Origin: JAJRPT01 sp964465945 | GTDB taxonomy: Bacteria; Bacteroidota; Ignavibacteria; Kapaibacteriales; UBA2268 | Assembly (NCBI GenBank): GCA_964465945.1 | Contig: CAYXMM010000002.1 | Location: forward strand, 331,102 to 395,101 | Length of the DNA: 64,000 nucleotides | Direction: 5' to 3' | Shown: in pieces, positions 55,024 to 63,959 of the stretch | How the letters are laid out: the number at the start of each line of letters is the position of its first letter | Numbering within the stretch: position 1 is the stretch's first letter | The notes under the pieces: model-generated | Seen by the model: only the letters and a program-made list of their open reading frames with translations | What the model was told of the DNA's origin: nothing | Databases searched by the model: none | Translations under genes and position numbers: made by a program

Positions 55024-55497
55024 TCACTTACTAATTTCTAATACTTCAAAAGATTGTGTCCCAGCAGGAAGTTTAATTTCGACTACATCTCCCACCATTT
55101 TACCAATCAATCCCTTTCCGATAGGTGATTCAATTGAAAGTTTATTTTCCATAAAATCCGCCTCTGCATCTGATACCATTGTATAATCAAAAGTCTTATT
55201 CATTTTCACATTCTTAACTTTGACCTTTGAAAGAATATAAACTTTATCATCAGGAAACTCTGTTGTATCAATCACTTGGCTACTTGCTAACGTTTTAGAA
55301 ATTTTATTTATTTTCAATTCTAAAAGCCCTTGTTCATCCTTTGCAGCATCATAATCTGCATTTTCAGACAAATCACCGTGCGACCTTGCTTCAGCAATTT
55401 TCCTTGCAATATCGGCTCTACCTTTTGTAGATAAAAGATTTAGTTCATCTTCTAATTCTTTTCTTTTTTCTTTTGTCAAATATATTACTTGCGACAT
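55024..55497 (-). CDS. greA: Transcription elongation factor GreA
   Basis: The 157-aa protein has the GreA layout: a coiled-coil N-terminus with acidic tip ('GDLSENADYDAAKDEQ'), then a C-terminal FKBP-like domain with 'SPIGKGLIGKMVGDVVEIKLP' and 'SDAEADFMENKLSIESP'. It stimulates transcript cleavage in stalled RNA polymerase. Normal length; GAGG precedes the ATG. Confidence 0.95.
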   Translation of the reverse strand: MSQVIYLTKEKRKELEDELNLLSTKGRADIARKIAEARSHGDLSENADYDAAKDEQGLLELKINKISKTLASSQVIDTTEFPDDKVYILSKVKVKNVKMNKTFDYTMVSDAEADFMENKLSIESPIGKGLIGKMVGDVVEIKLPAGTQSFEVLEISK

Positions 55498-55525
55498 TTT
55501 AACCTCCTAAAATTCTCATTCATTC

Positions 55526-55565
55526 AAAAAAAAAGCAAGCTACAAAAATATCTTCCATAGCTTGT
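55526..55565 (-). terminator. Terminator after ribBA
   Basis: On the minus strand CAAGCTA and TAGCTTG are separated by a 15-base loop, then C and a run of T. It ends transcription from the ribBA side before greA. Confidence 0.7.
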
Positions 55566-55599
55566 AAAAACATAATAACGATTATGTTTGTAAATATTG

Positions 55600-56721
55600 T
55601 TAAATAAAAGGGACAGAATCTACGATTTCAATCCCAAAACTCTTAATTCCAATCCTCTTCTTTGGACTATTCGTTATTAGTCTCATTTTCTTTACGCCTA
55701 AACTTGATAATATTTGAGCGCCAATTCCAAAATCTTTAGGGTCGGGTTTTACACCTAAGTTTTCTAAAAACTGCTTTGTATTAGCAATATTATCTTGTTT
55801 AGATAAAGCATTAATTCTATCACTTAACTTCAAATCATTGATATTATGATTGATACATAATAATACACCCTTACCTTCAATTTCAATCATTTTCAATGCT
55901 TTACGTAAAACAGATTCATCTTCACTTTTTAAATTTCTAAAAATCATTCCTGTCAGTTCTTCAGAATGCGCCCTTACTAAAATCGACTCATCATCTTTCC
56001 AATCGCCTTTTACTAAGGCAATATGCTCTTTATCATCAACAGTATCTGTGAAAGTATATAAATCAAATTTCCCATAAACCGAATCAATAGTAGTTTTGGA
56101 AGTTTGTCTTACAAGTGAATCTTTTTCAAGTCGATGAGCAATTAAATCTTTAACAGTAATAGTTTTAAAATTATACCTTTCTGAAAACTTTTTAATATCA
56201 TCGAGGCGAGCCATTGTTCCATCTTCATTAATAATTTCACATAACACACCACATGGTTTTAAACCCGCTAATCGCATTAAATCAGTTGTCGCTTCAGTAT
56301 GACCTGGACGTCTTAAAACACCACCTTTAACAGCAATCAAAGGGAAAATATGCCCCGGTCTTGCTAAATCACTTGGCTTAGTATCACTACTTGCTAACGC
56401 ACGAATTGTAGCTGCCCTGTCCATCGCAGAAATTCCTGTGCTTGTCCCGTGAGCATAATCGACAGAAACTGTAAACTTTGTAGAATGAAGTGCAGAGTTA
56501 CCCTTAACCATTTCAGAAAGTTCAAGCGTGTCTGCTCTTTCCTTCTCTATTGCTACGCAAATAAGACCTTTTGCGTAAGTTGACATAAAATTAACTGTTT
56601 CTGGAGTACATAGTTCTGAAGAGGCAATTAAATCACCCTCATTTTCTCTGTCTTCATCATCCATAACAATGATTATCTTACCAGAAACTAAATCTTCTAA
56701 TGCTTCTTCTATTGTGTTCAT
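55600..56721 (-). CDS. ribBA: RibBA-type protein with degenerate GTP cyclohydrolase II half
   Basis: The 373-aa protein has an intact DHBP synthase half: DDEDRENEGD (residues 21-30), 'HGTSTGISAMDRAATI' and 'GHTEATTDLMRLAGL'. It makes 3,4-dihydroxy-2-butanone-4-phosphate for riboflavin. The GTP cyclohydrolase II half is recognisable by 'RAHSEELTG' (251-258), 'DFGIGAQILSSLGV' and 'LITNSPKK', but the three zinc-binding cysteines (Cys in SECLTG and in RCDCG of active enzymes) are replaced by Glu255, Ser266 and Asp268, and the domain ends early. This half is probably inactive. Confidence 0.85.
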   Translation of the reverse strand: MNTIEEALEDLVSGKIIIVMDDEDRENEGDLIASSELCTPETVNFMSTYAKGLICVAIEKERADTLELSEMVKGNSALHSTKFTVSVDYAHGTSTGISAMDRAATIRALASSDTKPSDLARPGHIFPLIAVKGGVLRRPGHTEATTDLMRLAGLKPCGVLCEIINEDGTMARLDDIKKFSERYNFKTITVKDLIAHRLEKDSLVRQTSKTTIDSVYGKFDLYTFTDTVDDKEHIALVKGDWKDDESILVRAHSEELTGMIFRNLKSEDESVLRKALKMIEIEGKGVLLCINHNINDLKLSDRINALSKQDNIANTKQFLENLGVKPDPKDFGIGAQILSSLGVKKMRLITNSPKKRIGIKSFGIEIVDSVPFI

Positions 56722-56729
56722 ATTAAATT

Positions 56730-56761
56730 AAAAAAAAATGAAAACTACTTAGGCAGTTTTC
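56730..56761 (-). terminator. Terminator between yajC and ribBA
   Basis: On the minus strand GAAAACT and AGTTTTC with an 8-base loop, followed by A and a T-run. It would end the tlpA-yajC operon just before ribBA. Confidence 0.6.
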
Positions 56762-56789
56762 AAGTTTTTACTTTCAAATTAATGATTAA

Positions 56790-57101
56790 TTATTTTTTTT
56801 GAGAAACTGCAGATTTTACAAACCTAATATTTGAATTGTCTGAGACTTTTAACAAAACAGTTTCTTCATCTGTGTCTTGAACAGTCCCATAAATTCCTGA
56901 GCTTGTAATCACCTTATCACCCTTTTGAAGCTCGTTAATTAACTTTTGTTGCTCTTTCTGCTTTTTTTGTTGAGGTCTTATCATCAAAAAATACATTATA
57001 ACGAAAATCGCTCCGAACATTATTAGCGTTGGCAACATTGAACCAGCACCACCTTGACCACTTGCGGGAGGAGCACCCATTAACAATAAACTTAAAAACA
57101 T
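56790..57101 (-). CDS. yajC: Preprotein translocase subunit YajC
   Basis: The 103-aa protein has one N-terminal membrane segment followed by 'YFLMIRPQQKKQKEQQKLINELQKGDKVITSSGIYGTV', typical of YajC (short pieces 'RPQQKK' and 'GDKVITSSGIYG' are diagnostic). It is an accessory subunit of SecDF-YajC. Length is normal. It is 57 bases after the 43-aa protein gene. Confidence 0.93.
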   Translation of the reverse strand: MFLSLLLMGAPPASGQGGAGSMLPTLIMFGAIFVIMYFLMIRPQQKKQKEQQKLINELQKGDKVITSSGIYGTVQDTDEETVLLKVSDNSNIRFVKSAVSQKK

Positions 57102-57158
57102 TCTTTTTCCTATTTGTAAAAAATTATCTACAAAAATAATAAATAAAAATTAAAAAAC

Positions 57159-57290
57159 TTAATCTACTTTTGTTTTTGCACCTGACTCACTTTTCCAAAC
57201 CTTATACATACAAAAAAGGAAAAGAGAAATAACAGTGCCCCAACCTAAAGTCATAAATAAAATTCCGCTTGACGTGAATGAACTTTCCAT
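57159..57290 (-). CDS. Small single-span membrane protein (43 aa)
   Basis: An ATG-TAA frame, MESSFTSSGILFMTLGWGTV at its start, has one membrane segment (about residues 9-29) and a basic C-terminal tail (KVWKSESGAKTKVD). It sits 4 bases after the tlpA stop and before yajC on the same strand, so all three probably share a transcript. It resembles the short accessory proteins found beside membrane thioredoxin or symporter genes, but no family could be confirmed. Confidence 0.6.
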   Translation of the reverse strand: MESSFTSSGILFMTLGWGTVISLFLFCMYKVWKSESGAKTKVD

Positions 57291-57294
57291 TAAT

Positions 57295-57798
57295 TTATTT
57301 TCCCTTATTTAACAATTCTTGATACTTTTTATAAAGTTCCTTCTCATCTCCAGGTGCATACCCATTATGCTCCCAAACAATATTCCCCTTACCATCAACT
57401 AAAAAAGTATGAGGTGGATTATTAACATTAATTGCTCTTTTGAAATCATTATTAGGGTCAAGCAAAACTTCATAATCCCAGCCACGACCGCTTACAAAAG
57501 GAGCAACCCTCTTAGTATTTCTTGAATCGTCAATTGAAATTGCATAAATTTTTATACCCGATTCTTTCTTCCAATCTTTATAATAATCGTTTATATTATT
57601 AAGTTCCTGAATACATGGCTTACACCAAGTAGCCCAAAAATTAATTATGTATGGCTTTCCATCGTTATGGAAATTTTTAGTATCAATAGTTTTGCCTTTA
57701 ATATCTTTCAATTTCACAGAAGGAACACTTCTTTCACTTGCTTTTAAACTAATTAAAGAAAAAAACAATAATAAGGTAAAGATTTTCGTTTTCAACAT
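57295..57798 (-). CDS. TlpA-like thioredoxin-fold protein
   Basis: The 167-aa protein has an N-terminal signal peptide (MLKTKIFTLLLFFSLISLKA) and a thioredoxin fold with WCKPC at residues 58-62 ('FWATWCKPCIQEL'). The 'PHTFLVDGKGNIVWEHNGY' end fits periplasmic TlpA/ResA-type disulfide reductases used in cytochrome c maturation or envelope redox. Direct downstream partner is the small membrane protein gene. Confidence 0.85.
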   Translation of the reverse strand: MLKTKIFTLLLFFSLISLKASERSVPSVKLKDIKGKTIDTKNFHNDGKPYIINFWATWCKPCIQELNNINDYYKDWKKESGIKIYAISIDDSRNTKRVAPFVSGRGWDYEVLLDPNNDFKRAINVNNPPHTFLVDGKGNIVWEHNGYAPGDEKELYKKYQELLNKGK

Positions 57799-57883
57799 TT
57801 TAAACCTATTTTAAAATAAAAAAATTAAATTTGTAATTATTACGAATACAATTATAAAAAAGTTTATTTAAAGGAAAAAATTT

Positions 57884-58678
57884 ATGAGATTAGGGATTTC
57901 AATTATATTTATCCTATTATCGGCAAATATAACTTTCTCGCAAGCTTTAAAGTTAGATTGGATGGATAAAACAATTCAAAAAAACTTCATCACAACAATA
58001 GAAGATTCACTCCTATATAGTTTTAAAGCAACTGCTAAAGGTGAAATATCAAATGCTTCTTTTACTGATATTGATTTATTATCATCAGTGAAATTTATTC
58101 AAAAAACAGACGGACATTCTGTTGGCTATTGCACTAAGATATGTTATGCAGCATTTGATACTGACTTTGATGAAACAATGCCTTATTCTTTGGAAGCTGG
58201 AACAAGTTCTGATGCAATTTTTAGAGGAACAGATGGAAGCCCTGGATTTCAAATCTATTTATATCCTTTTCCTCCAGGAGCAGATGACCAAGACATTAGA
58301 ATACCTGGCGTAACAATAATTAGAGTTAAATTTGTGAACGTTGCAAACCCAGAAAATGATTATATCGAATTTGACATTAGATTTGAAATTTCAGTTGATG
58401 GAGCAAATTCAGTAAAAATAGGGGAGCCAGGTGAATTCAATATATATCCTAACCCAGCCAATGATTTTGTCAAAGTTGGTGCTAATGAAGTAAAATTAAC
58501 ACAATTTAAAAATTCATCTGTTAAAATTTATGATATGCTTGGAAATATTGTAAAATCAATAGATAATTTTAATTTAAACGAAGAAATTAATATTTCAACT
58601 TTAGCTACTGGAAGATATATTCAAGTGATTTCAAATTCAGCAGGACAAACATATTCACTTCCTTTAATTAAAAATTAA
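57884..58678 (+). CDS. Secreted protein with T9SS sorting domain
   Basis: The 264-aa protein has a signal peptide (MRLGISIIFILLSANITFSQ). The central domain (about residues 20-185) is beta-rich with two cysteines (YCTKIC). The last 80 residues are a type A T9SS sorting domain: 'FNIYPNPANDFVKV', 'VKIYDMLGNIVKSI', 'INISTLATGRYIQVI'. It is exported and probably attached to the cell surface. Function of the first domain unknown. Confidence 0.8.
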   Translation: MRLGISIIFILLSANITFSQALKLDWMDKTIQKNFITTIEDSLLYSFKATAKGEISNASFTDIDLLSSVKFIQKTDGHSVGYCTKICYAAFDTDFDETMPYSLEAGTSSDAIFRGTDGSPGFQIYLYPFPPGADDQDIRIPGVTIIRVKFVNVANPENDYIEFDIRFEISVDGANSVKIGEPGEFNIYPNPANDFVKVGANEVKLTQFKNSSVKIYDMLGNIVKSIDNFNLNEEINISTLATGRYIQVISNSAGQTYSLPLIKN

Positions 58679-58707
58679 TTTTTAAACAAAGAACAGTTGT
58701 GAAAAAC

Positions 58708-58737
58708 AAAAGGCATTCAAATTTGAATGCCTTTTTC
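58708..58737 (+). terminator. Terminator after the T9SS cargo gene
   Basis: AAAAGGCATTCAAA pairs with TTTGAATGCCTTTT with no free loop bases beyond the centre, followed by T. It lies between the + strand T9SS gene and minus-strand rpoN, so it may work both ways. Confidence 0.8.
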
Positions 58738-58768
58738 ATTTTTTGTTGAAATTTTGAAAAGAAAATAG

Positions 58769-60517
58769 TTAAACTAATTCTTTACGTAACCTTGCAACTG
58801 GAATATTAAGCTGTTCTCGATATTTAGCTACAGTTCTTCTTGCTACGTTATAACCTAAACCCTTTAATTCCTTACTTAATTTGTCATCACTGTGAGGTTT
58901 ATTTTTCTTTTCATCTTCAATAATATTTCTCAACGCTTCTTTAATAACTTTTGTAGAGATTTCCTCTCCTTCATCGGTCGCTAAAGATTCGGAAAAGAAG
59001 TACTTAAGTTCAAAAGTACCGAAAGATGTTTGAACATATTTCCCATTCACAATTCTACAAACTGTTGAAATATCTAAACCAGTATGCTCTGCAACATCTT
59101 TGTAAATTAATGGTTTAATTGCATTTGAACCATAAATAAAAAACTCACGTTGAAGATGAGCAATTGCTGTCATAACTTTAAGCATTGTTAACTTTCTTTG
59201 TCTTAATGCTTGTATCATAAACTTAGCTTCTTCTTTTTTCTGTCTTAACCAATCTTTTGTATCTTTATTAAACTCTTTATACTCCAATTCCTTACGCATA
59301 TTATCATAAGTCTTATTCAACTGAAGAACAGGGATCCTATGATCATTTATTTCTATCATAATTTCGCCATTATCCTCACTTTTATAAACCATAAAATCTG
59401 GTATAATCGAATTAGTTTCGCTATGAAAATCTAAACCACCTGGTTTAGGATTCAAATAACGAATTTCATCTAATGCTTCTTTTAAATAATCTTCACCAAC
59501 TTCTAATTGTTTAACTATCACATGATAATGCTTTTTAATAAAAGCGTCATAATAATTTTCTAAAATCTCTTTCGCTAATTTTTGAGCCGGATTTAATTTC
59601 TTCTTAACATATAACTGAGACAAAAGGCATTCTTGAATATTTCTAGAACCAATACCCGGTGGGTCTAATTGCTTTATTTGAGAAAGTACATACTCAGCAT
59701 CACTAAGGTTAACTAATTTCAAACTAAATTCATTTGAAATTACTTTATTTTCAATATTACCTTCAAATTTAGAAGACTTATCAGGCAAATTTCCTTCAAG
59801 AAGTTGCAAAGACTTATATAATGAATTTACACTACTTTCACCTATAGCAAAACCTTTAGCCGGATTAACAAACTCTTCTATTATTTCATCATGGTCAAAA
59901 TTACCTTCTAAAATATCAGAATAACTTCCTTCAAAATTCATTTCAGAAATTAACTCATTTGTTTCATCAACAATTTCAGATAAATCTCTTCGCAAATAAC
60001 CATCATAATCAATATTGCCAAGAATTTGTTCACCTAAAATTCTTTGTTCCCTTGTTAATTTGAACAAGCTAAGTTGATTTGTTAAATCATCAAGGAAATT
60101 TTGATTATCTTTAATTTGAAACGGCTCAAAATCATCTTCATCTGACGATTTGTTTGGATTATATGTATCTTCGAACGAATCCATAATCATAGATTGAAGC
60201 TCAAAAGGTTCTGGCTTATCATCAATAAATAACTTTTCAGATAACAAATCAGATTCTTCCAAAGTAGCATTGTTATAATCTTCTTCAACATCACTAAGTT
60301 CTACTTCATACTTATCTTCATTCTTTTGCTCAGTTAAAGACAATTCCCAATCGTCAAACCCTTCACCTTCCTCTTCAAGCATAGGATTCATTTCAATTTC
60401 CTGCCTAACGTGTTGTTCAAGCTGCATCACAGGAAGTTGTAGCAATTTCAAATACTGAATTTGCTGCGGTGTGAGCGTTTGCGATAAAGATGCTTTTATT
60501 CCTAAACCTAATTTCAT
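58769..60517 (-). CDS. rpoN: RNA polymerase sigma-54 factor
   Basis: The ATG at 60517 (MKLGLGIKASLSQTLTPQQI) is favoured over 60529. The protein has the Gln-rich activator region I, an acidic region II (long, about residues 55-140), a core-binding region with 'QLDPPGIGSRNIQECLLSQL', and the C-terminal RpoN box 'ARRTVAKYRE' near the end. It directs transcription from -24/-12 promoters with enhancer-binding proteins. All regions are present. Confidence 0.93.
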   Translation of the reverse strand: MKLGLGIKASLSQTLTPQQIQYLKLLQLPVMQLEQHVRQEIEMNPMLEEEGEGFDDWELSLTEQKNEDKYEVELSDVEEDYNNATLEESDLLSEKLFIDDKPEPFELQSMIMDSFEDTYNPNKSSDEDDFEPFQIKDNQNFLDDLTNQLSLFKLTREQRILGEQILGNIDYDGYLRRDLSEIVDETNELISEMNFEGSYSDILEGNFDHDEIIEEFVNPAKGFAIGESSVNSLYKSLQLLEGNLPDKSSKFEGNIENKVISNEFSLKLVNLSDAEYVLSQIKQLDPPGIGSRNIQECLLSQLYVKKKLNPAQKLAKEILENYYDAFIKKHYHVIVKQLEVGEDYLKEALDEIRYLNPKPGGLDFHSETNSIIPDFMVYKSEDNGEIMIEINDHRIPVLQLNKTYDNMRKELEYKEFNKDTKDWLRQKKEEAKFMIQALRQRKLTMLKVMTAIAHLQREFFIYGSNAIKPLIYKDVAEHTGLDISTVCRIVNGKYVQTSFGTFELKYFFSESLATDEGEEISTKVIKEALRNIIEDEKKNKPHSDDKLSKELKGLGYNVARRTVAKYREQLNIPVARLRKELV

Positions 60518-60559
60518 TAGTTCCCCCACTAATTAAATTATGAAATTTTTATTTCTATT

Positions 60560-61138
60560 TTACTTATCTATTTGACCTTCAAATTGTTCTAAAGAATATT
60601 GTAATAACTTCTTATAAAACTCTTCTCCATATTTTCTAATTAAAGCAGATTTAACATTTTCTAATAACGGATAATTTTCATTTTTTCCTAATTCCCTTCC
60701 TGGCTCACATTCATCAAATTGCTCATAATGCAAATAATCACCACCATAATTCGCAACCCTAATAGGGAAGAGATGACAACTAATCGGCTTTCTAAAAGCA
60801 ATTTCCCCATTATGGAATGCTTTCTCAATACTACATTTTGCAATATCGCCATCATAAAAAACAAAAACACAATCTCGCTTATTAATACACTTCAAAGCAA
60901 GTGATTTTCCATCCTTTTCCCAAAAACCATGCTCTTTTACATACTCTTTCGATGTTTCAGACATATACTTACTAAAAATAGGATAAAGTTTTTCAATCTC
61001 TCCTATCTCATCTTTTAGAACAGGTGCCCCAGATTCACCAGGAAAAGTGCAACAAGCACCTTTACAATTTTTTAAATCACAATGGAATTTTGTGCTTAGT
61101 ATCTCTTCATTTATAAGAACATTATCAATTAAAATCAT
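60560..61138 (-). CDS. DUF3109 family cysteine-rich protein
   Basis: The 192-aa protein has clustered cysteines: 'FHCDLKNCKGACCTFPGESGAP' (about residues 18-39), 'CINKRDCVF', 'AKCSIEKA', 'SCHLFPIRV' and 'FDECEPG'. This is the DUF3109 pattern, common in Bacteroidota and probably a metal or iron-sulfur protein. It lies upstream of rpoN on the same strand, 42 bases from its start, so the two may be co-transcribed. Confidence 0.8.
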   Translation of the reverse strand: MILIDNVLINEEILSTKFHCDLKNCKGACCTFPGESGAPVLKDEIGEIEKLYPIFSKYMSETSKEYVKEHGFWEKDGKSLALKCINKRDCVFVFYDGDIAKCSIEKAFHNGEIAFRKPISCHLFPIRVANYGGDYLHYEQFDECEPGRELGKNENYPLLENVKSALIRKYGEEFYKKLLQYSLEQFEGQIDK

Positions 61139-61513
61139 TCCGTTTCACTTTTGTAGAAAAAATTGTGCCAACTTTTTAGCAAATTAAAAGATTAATTCTA
61201 AATAAAAAATAAATATTTTAAAAAAATAAAAAAATATTTTCAAATCTTAAATTAATATTGAGTTTTCAACTAAATATACTATAAAGTGTGTAATTTTATA
61301 CACAAACTATTAATCAAACATCTTTAAGATATAAATCAATCTGACATTAAAACCTTAGTGCCTTCAAAGAAAAAAAGTCATTCAAGAAAAATGTAACTTT
61401 AAAAATTTCAAAAAAAATATTAACATTACTAAAAATCAATAAATTATAAAATAAAAAATTAGTTAATTTTGCAAACAAATCTTTTAAATAATTAAAATAA
61501 TAGAGTTTTAAAA
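61139..61513. promoter_or_regulatory. AT-rich divergent promoter region for glutamine synthetase and DUF3109/rpoN
   Basis: About 375 bases without a coding frame. For the + strand, TAATTTTG (61464-61471) matches the Bacteroidota -7 element 42 bases before the glutamine synthetase ATG, but no clear -33 box was found. An imperfect inverted repeat GTGTGTA/TATACAC (61286-61303, one G-U) may be an operator. Nothing else was identified. Confidence 0.4.
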
Positions 61514-63697
61514 ATGTCAATTCGATTGTCTTCTCTGCAAAATCTATCTCAAGTTCGTGAGGATAGAAGGTTCGTTAGTAATACAAAAGATAAAGCGCTT
61601 TCAAAAATGTTCGGTCAATTCGTCTTCGGCGAAGAAGCAATTAAAAAATACATTATGCGAGATGCTTACGAAAGTCTTATGAGTTCAATTGAAACAGGGG
61701 AGAGAATTGATGAGAAAACTGCTGATTTCGTCGCAGTAGGTATGAAAAACTGGGCGATGGATCTTGGCGCAACTCATTATACTCATTGGTTTCAACCCTT
61801 CACTGGAAAAACCGCTGAAAAACACGATTCTTTTTTTAGATTAGATAAAAAAGGAAACCCTCTTGAAAACTTTGATGGCAAAACATTAATCAAACAAGAG
61901 ACCGATGGTTCAAGCTTTCCAAATGGAGGATTAAGAGCAACTCATAGCGCTCGTTCATACACAGTATGGGACCCATCTTCATTCGCATTTATCCAAGAAA
62001 CTGCTTATGGCAAAGTTCTTTGCATACCTGCTATATTTATAACCTACGAAGGAACATCAATGGACTTAAAAACTCCATTGTTAAAATCAATAAATGCAAT
62101 TAACAAAGCAGCAGTTTCAGTTTGTAAATTATTTGATGAAAATATAACGAAAGTTCACCCTAAACTTGGTTGGGAACAAGAATACTTCGTAGTTGATGGA
62201 AGTCTATATAATGCTCGACCAGACTTAATGCTTTGCGGAAGAACATTATTCGGTAATGCCTCTGCAAGAGGACAACAACTTGACGACCATTACTTTGGAG
62301 CAATCCCCGAAAGAGTTCATGACTTTATGATAGACTTTGAAGACGACTGCTTACTTATCGGTATTCCACTAACAACAAGACATAACGAAGTTGCACCAAC
62401 TCAATATGAGTGCGCACCTCATTTTGAATCCGCAAACACTGCAGCAGATAACAACCAATTATTAATGGATATTTTAGATAGAATTGCAAAAAGACACGGA
62501 CTTAGAGTTTTACTACACGAAAAACCTTATAAAGGTATAAATGGCTCTGGAAAACATAATAACTGGTCTTTGCAAACTGATACAGGTAAAAATCTATTTG
62601 ATGCAGGCGATGACCCAGCTCACGACCTAATGTTTTTAACGTTTTTTATCAACACAATCAAAGCCGTGCACGACAATGCAGAACTACTTAGAGGAAGTAT
62701 TGCTAATGCAGGCAACGAACATAGATTAGGAGCAAACGAAGCTCCACCTGCAATCATCTCAATATTTACAGGCGACGACATTGCTGTTGTTCTTGAAGAC
62801 TTCAAAAATGATATTACAAGAGAAAAAGAAGGTGAGAAATTACTTGAAATTGACTTAGAAAAAGTTGCAAGAATTAAGAAAGACAAAACAGATAGAAACA
62901 GAACATCACCATTCCCATTCATCGGCAATAGATTTGAATTTAGGGCTGTTGGCTCGTCTGTAAACGTCTCTCACCCTGTTACTGTTTTAAATACAATTCT
63001 CGCAGACCAGTTAACAACATTTAAAGCTCAAATAGACATTAGATTAGCTAACGGAGAGAACAAAGAACTCGCAATCCGAAATGAACTAAAGAAAATACTC
63101 ATAGAATCTGAAAGAATAATATTCAACGGCGACGGCTATTCAGATGAATGGGTCAAAGAAGCTGAAAAAAGAGGATTAGCACATATCCGTTCAACCCCAG
63201 AAGCACTTAAACACTACATCTCAGAGAAAACAATTAACTTATTTGCAAGACAAAATATTTACACCACAAGAGAATTACACTCAAGATATAACATTTTCAT
63301 CGAAGAATACATTAACAAGATTGACATAGAATCAAGACTAATCGATGAAATCGCTACAACAATGATTCTCCCAGCATGTATTGAGTATCAAAATAAATTA
63401 ATTGAGAACTTTAAAAACCTTACATCGATTGGTGCAAATATTTCAACTGAAAAACTACAAACATTAATCAAAAAAATATCTGAAGACATTAACAATATAC
63501 TCGTTAACATTGACTTAATGAAAGAAGAAAGAGAACAAGCCAATAAATTAGGTCATTCAGAGACCGCTTACAACTATCATTACAAAGTGAAACCATACTT
63601 TGATATAATTCGCGAAAACGCAGACAATTTAGAGATGTTAGTAGATGACAAAAGCTGGCCTCTCCCTAAATATCGTGAATTACTATTTCTACATTAA
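61514..63697 (+). CDS. glnN: Type III glutamine synthetase
   Basis: The 727-aa protein is of GSIII length and shows its catalytic set: 'HPKLGWEQEYFVVDGSLYNARPDLMLCGRTLFG' region, 'APTQYECAPHFE', 'GSGKHNNWSLQTDTGKNLF' (metal and ATP site) and 'ANEAPPAIISIFTGDD'. It joins ammonia to glutamate. The GSIII form is characteristic of Bacteroidota and some related groups. It is monocistronic, with a terminator after it. Confidence 0.93.
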   Translation: MSIRLSSLQNLSQVREDRRFVSNTKDKALSKMFGQFVFGEEAIKKYIMRDAYESLMSSIETGERIDEKTADFVAVGMKNWAMDLGATHYTHWFQPFTGKTAEKHDSFFRLDKKGNPLENFDGKTLIKQETDGSSFPNGGLRATHSARSYTVWDPSSFAFIQETAYGKVLCIPAIFITYEGTSMDLKTPLLKSINAINKAAVSVCKLFDENITKVHPKLGWEQEYFVVDGSLYNARPDLMLCGRTLFGNASARGQQLDDHYFGAIPERVHDFMIDFEDDCLLIGIPLTTRHNEVAPTQYECAPHFESANTAADNNQLLMDILDRIAKRHGLRVLLHEKPYKGINGSGKHNNWSLQTDTGKNLFDAGDDPAHDLMFLTFFINTIKAVHDNAELLRGSIANAGNEHRLGANEAPPAIISIFTGDDIAVVLEDFKNDITREKEGEKLLEIDLEKVARIKKDKTDRNRTSPFPFIGNRFEFRAVGSSVNVSHPVTVLNTILADQLTTFKAQIDIRLANGENKELAIRNELKKILIESERIIFNGDGYSDEWVKEAEKRGLAHIRSTPEALKHYISEKTINLFARQNIYTTRELHSRYNIFIEEYINKIDIESRLIDEIATTMILPACIEYQNKLIENFKNLTSIGANISTEKLQTLIKKISEDINNILVNIDLMKEEREQANKLGHSETAYNYHYKVKPYFDIIRENADNLEMLVDDKSWPLPKYRELLFLH

Positions 63698-63703
63698 AAT
63701 TAC

Positions 63704-63733
63704 AAAGCCGAGTTTTCACTCGGCTTTTTTTAT
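63704..63733 (+). terminator. Terminator after glutamine synthetase
   Basis: AAAGCCGAGT and ACTCGGCTTT with a TTTC loop, followed by a run of T. It ends the glutamine synthetase transcript. Confidence 0.88.
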
Positions 63734-63781
63734 TAATAAGATCACTTCATATAGTCAAAAAAATCAAAACAAACCAAATCT

Positions 63782-63808
63782 TCAAATCCTCCCCTTCGGA
63801 GAGGATTT
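63782..63808. repeat. Palindromic intergenic hairpin
   Basis: AAATCCTC and GAGGATTT form an 8-bp perfect stem with a 9-base centre (CCCTTCGGA). It resembles short palindromic units scattered between genes in many bacteria. A genome-wide search would tell whether it is repeated. Confidence 0.45.
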
Positions 63809-63860
63809 AGGTGGAATTGCCAGCCCGACATATTAATCAAAAAAAAAACTATCTTGCCCA

Positions 63861-63959
63861 AATATTTCCTATTTTACAGAATACATTTCCCATTTCGCAG
63901 AATATATTTCCCCTTTCACACAATATTTTTTCCATTTTATTAAGTACATTTTCTTGCAG
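63861..63959. repeat. 21-bp tandem repeat, four to five imperfect units
   Basis: Units AATATTTCCTATTTTACAG (63861-63879, shortened), AATACATTTCCCATTTCGCAG (63880-63900), AATATATTTCCCCTTTCACAC (63901-63921) and AATATTTTTTCCATTTTATTA (63922-63942) plus a partial copy to 63959 share a 21-bp period. The array could be an intergenic repeat or the edge of a larger structure beyond the window. Nothing else is seen from 63734 to 64000. Confidence 0.65.

Noticed and set aside
61160..61175. Sigma-54 promoter-like TTGGCAC on the minus strand before the DUF3109-rpoN genes
   Set aside because: The -24 half fits, but the -12 half reads TTTC instead of TTGC, so the GC pair needed for binding is missing.
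63645..63836. Open frame over the glutamine synthetase 3' end
   Set aside because: It overlaps glnN and its terminator and has no coding character beyond low complexity; treated as a shadow.
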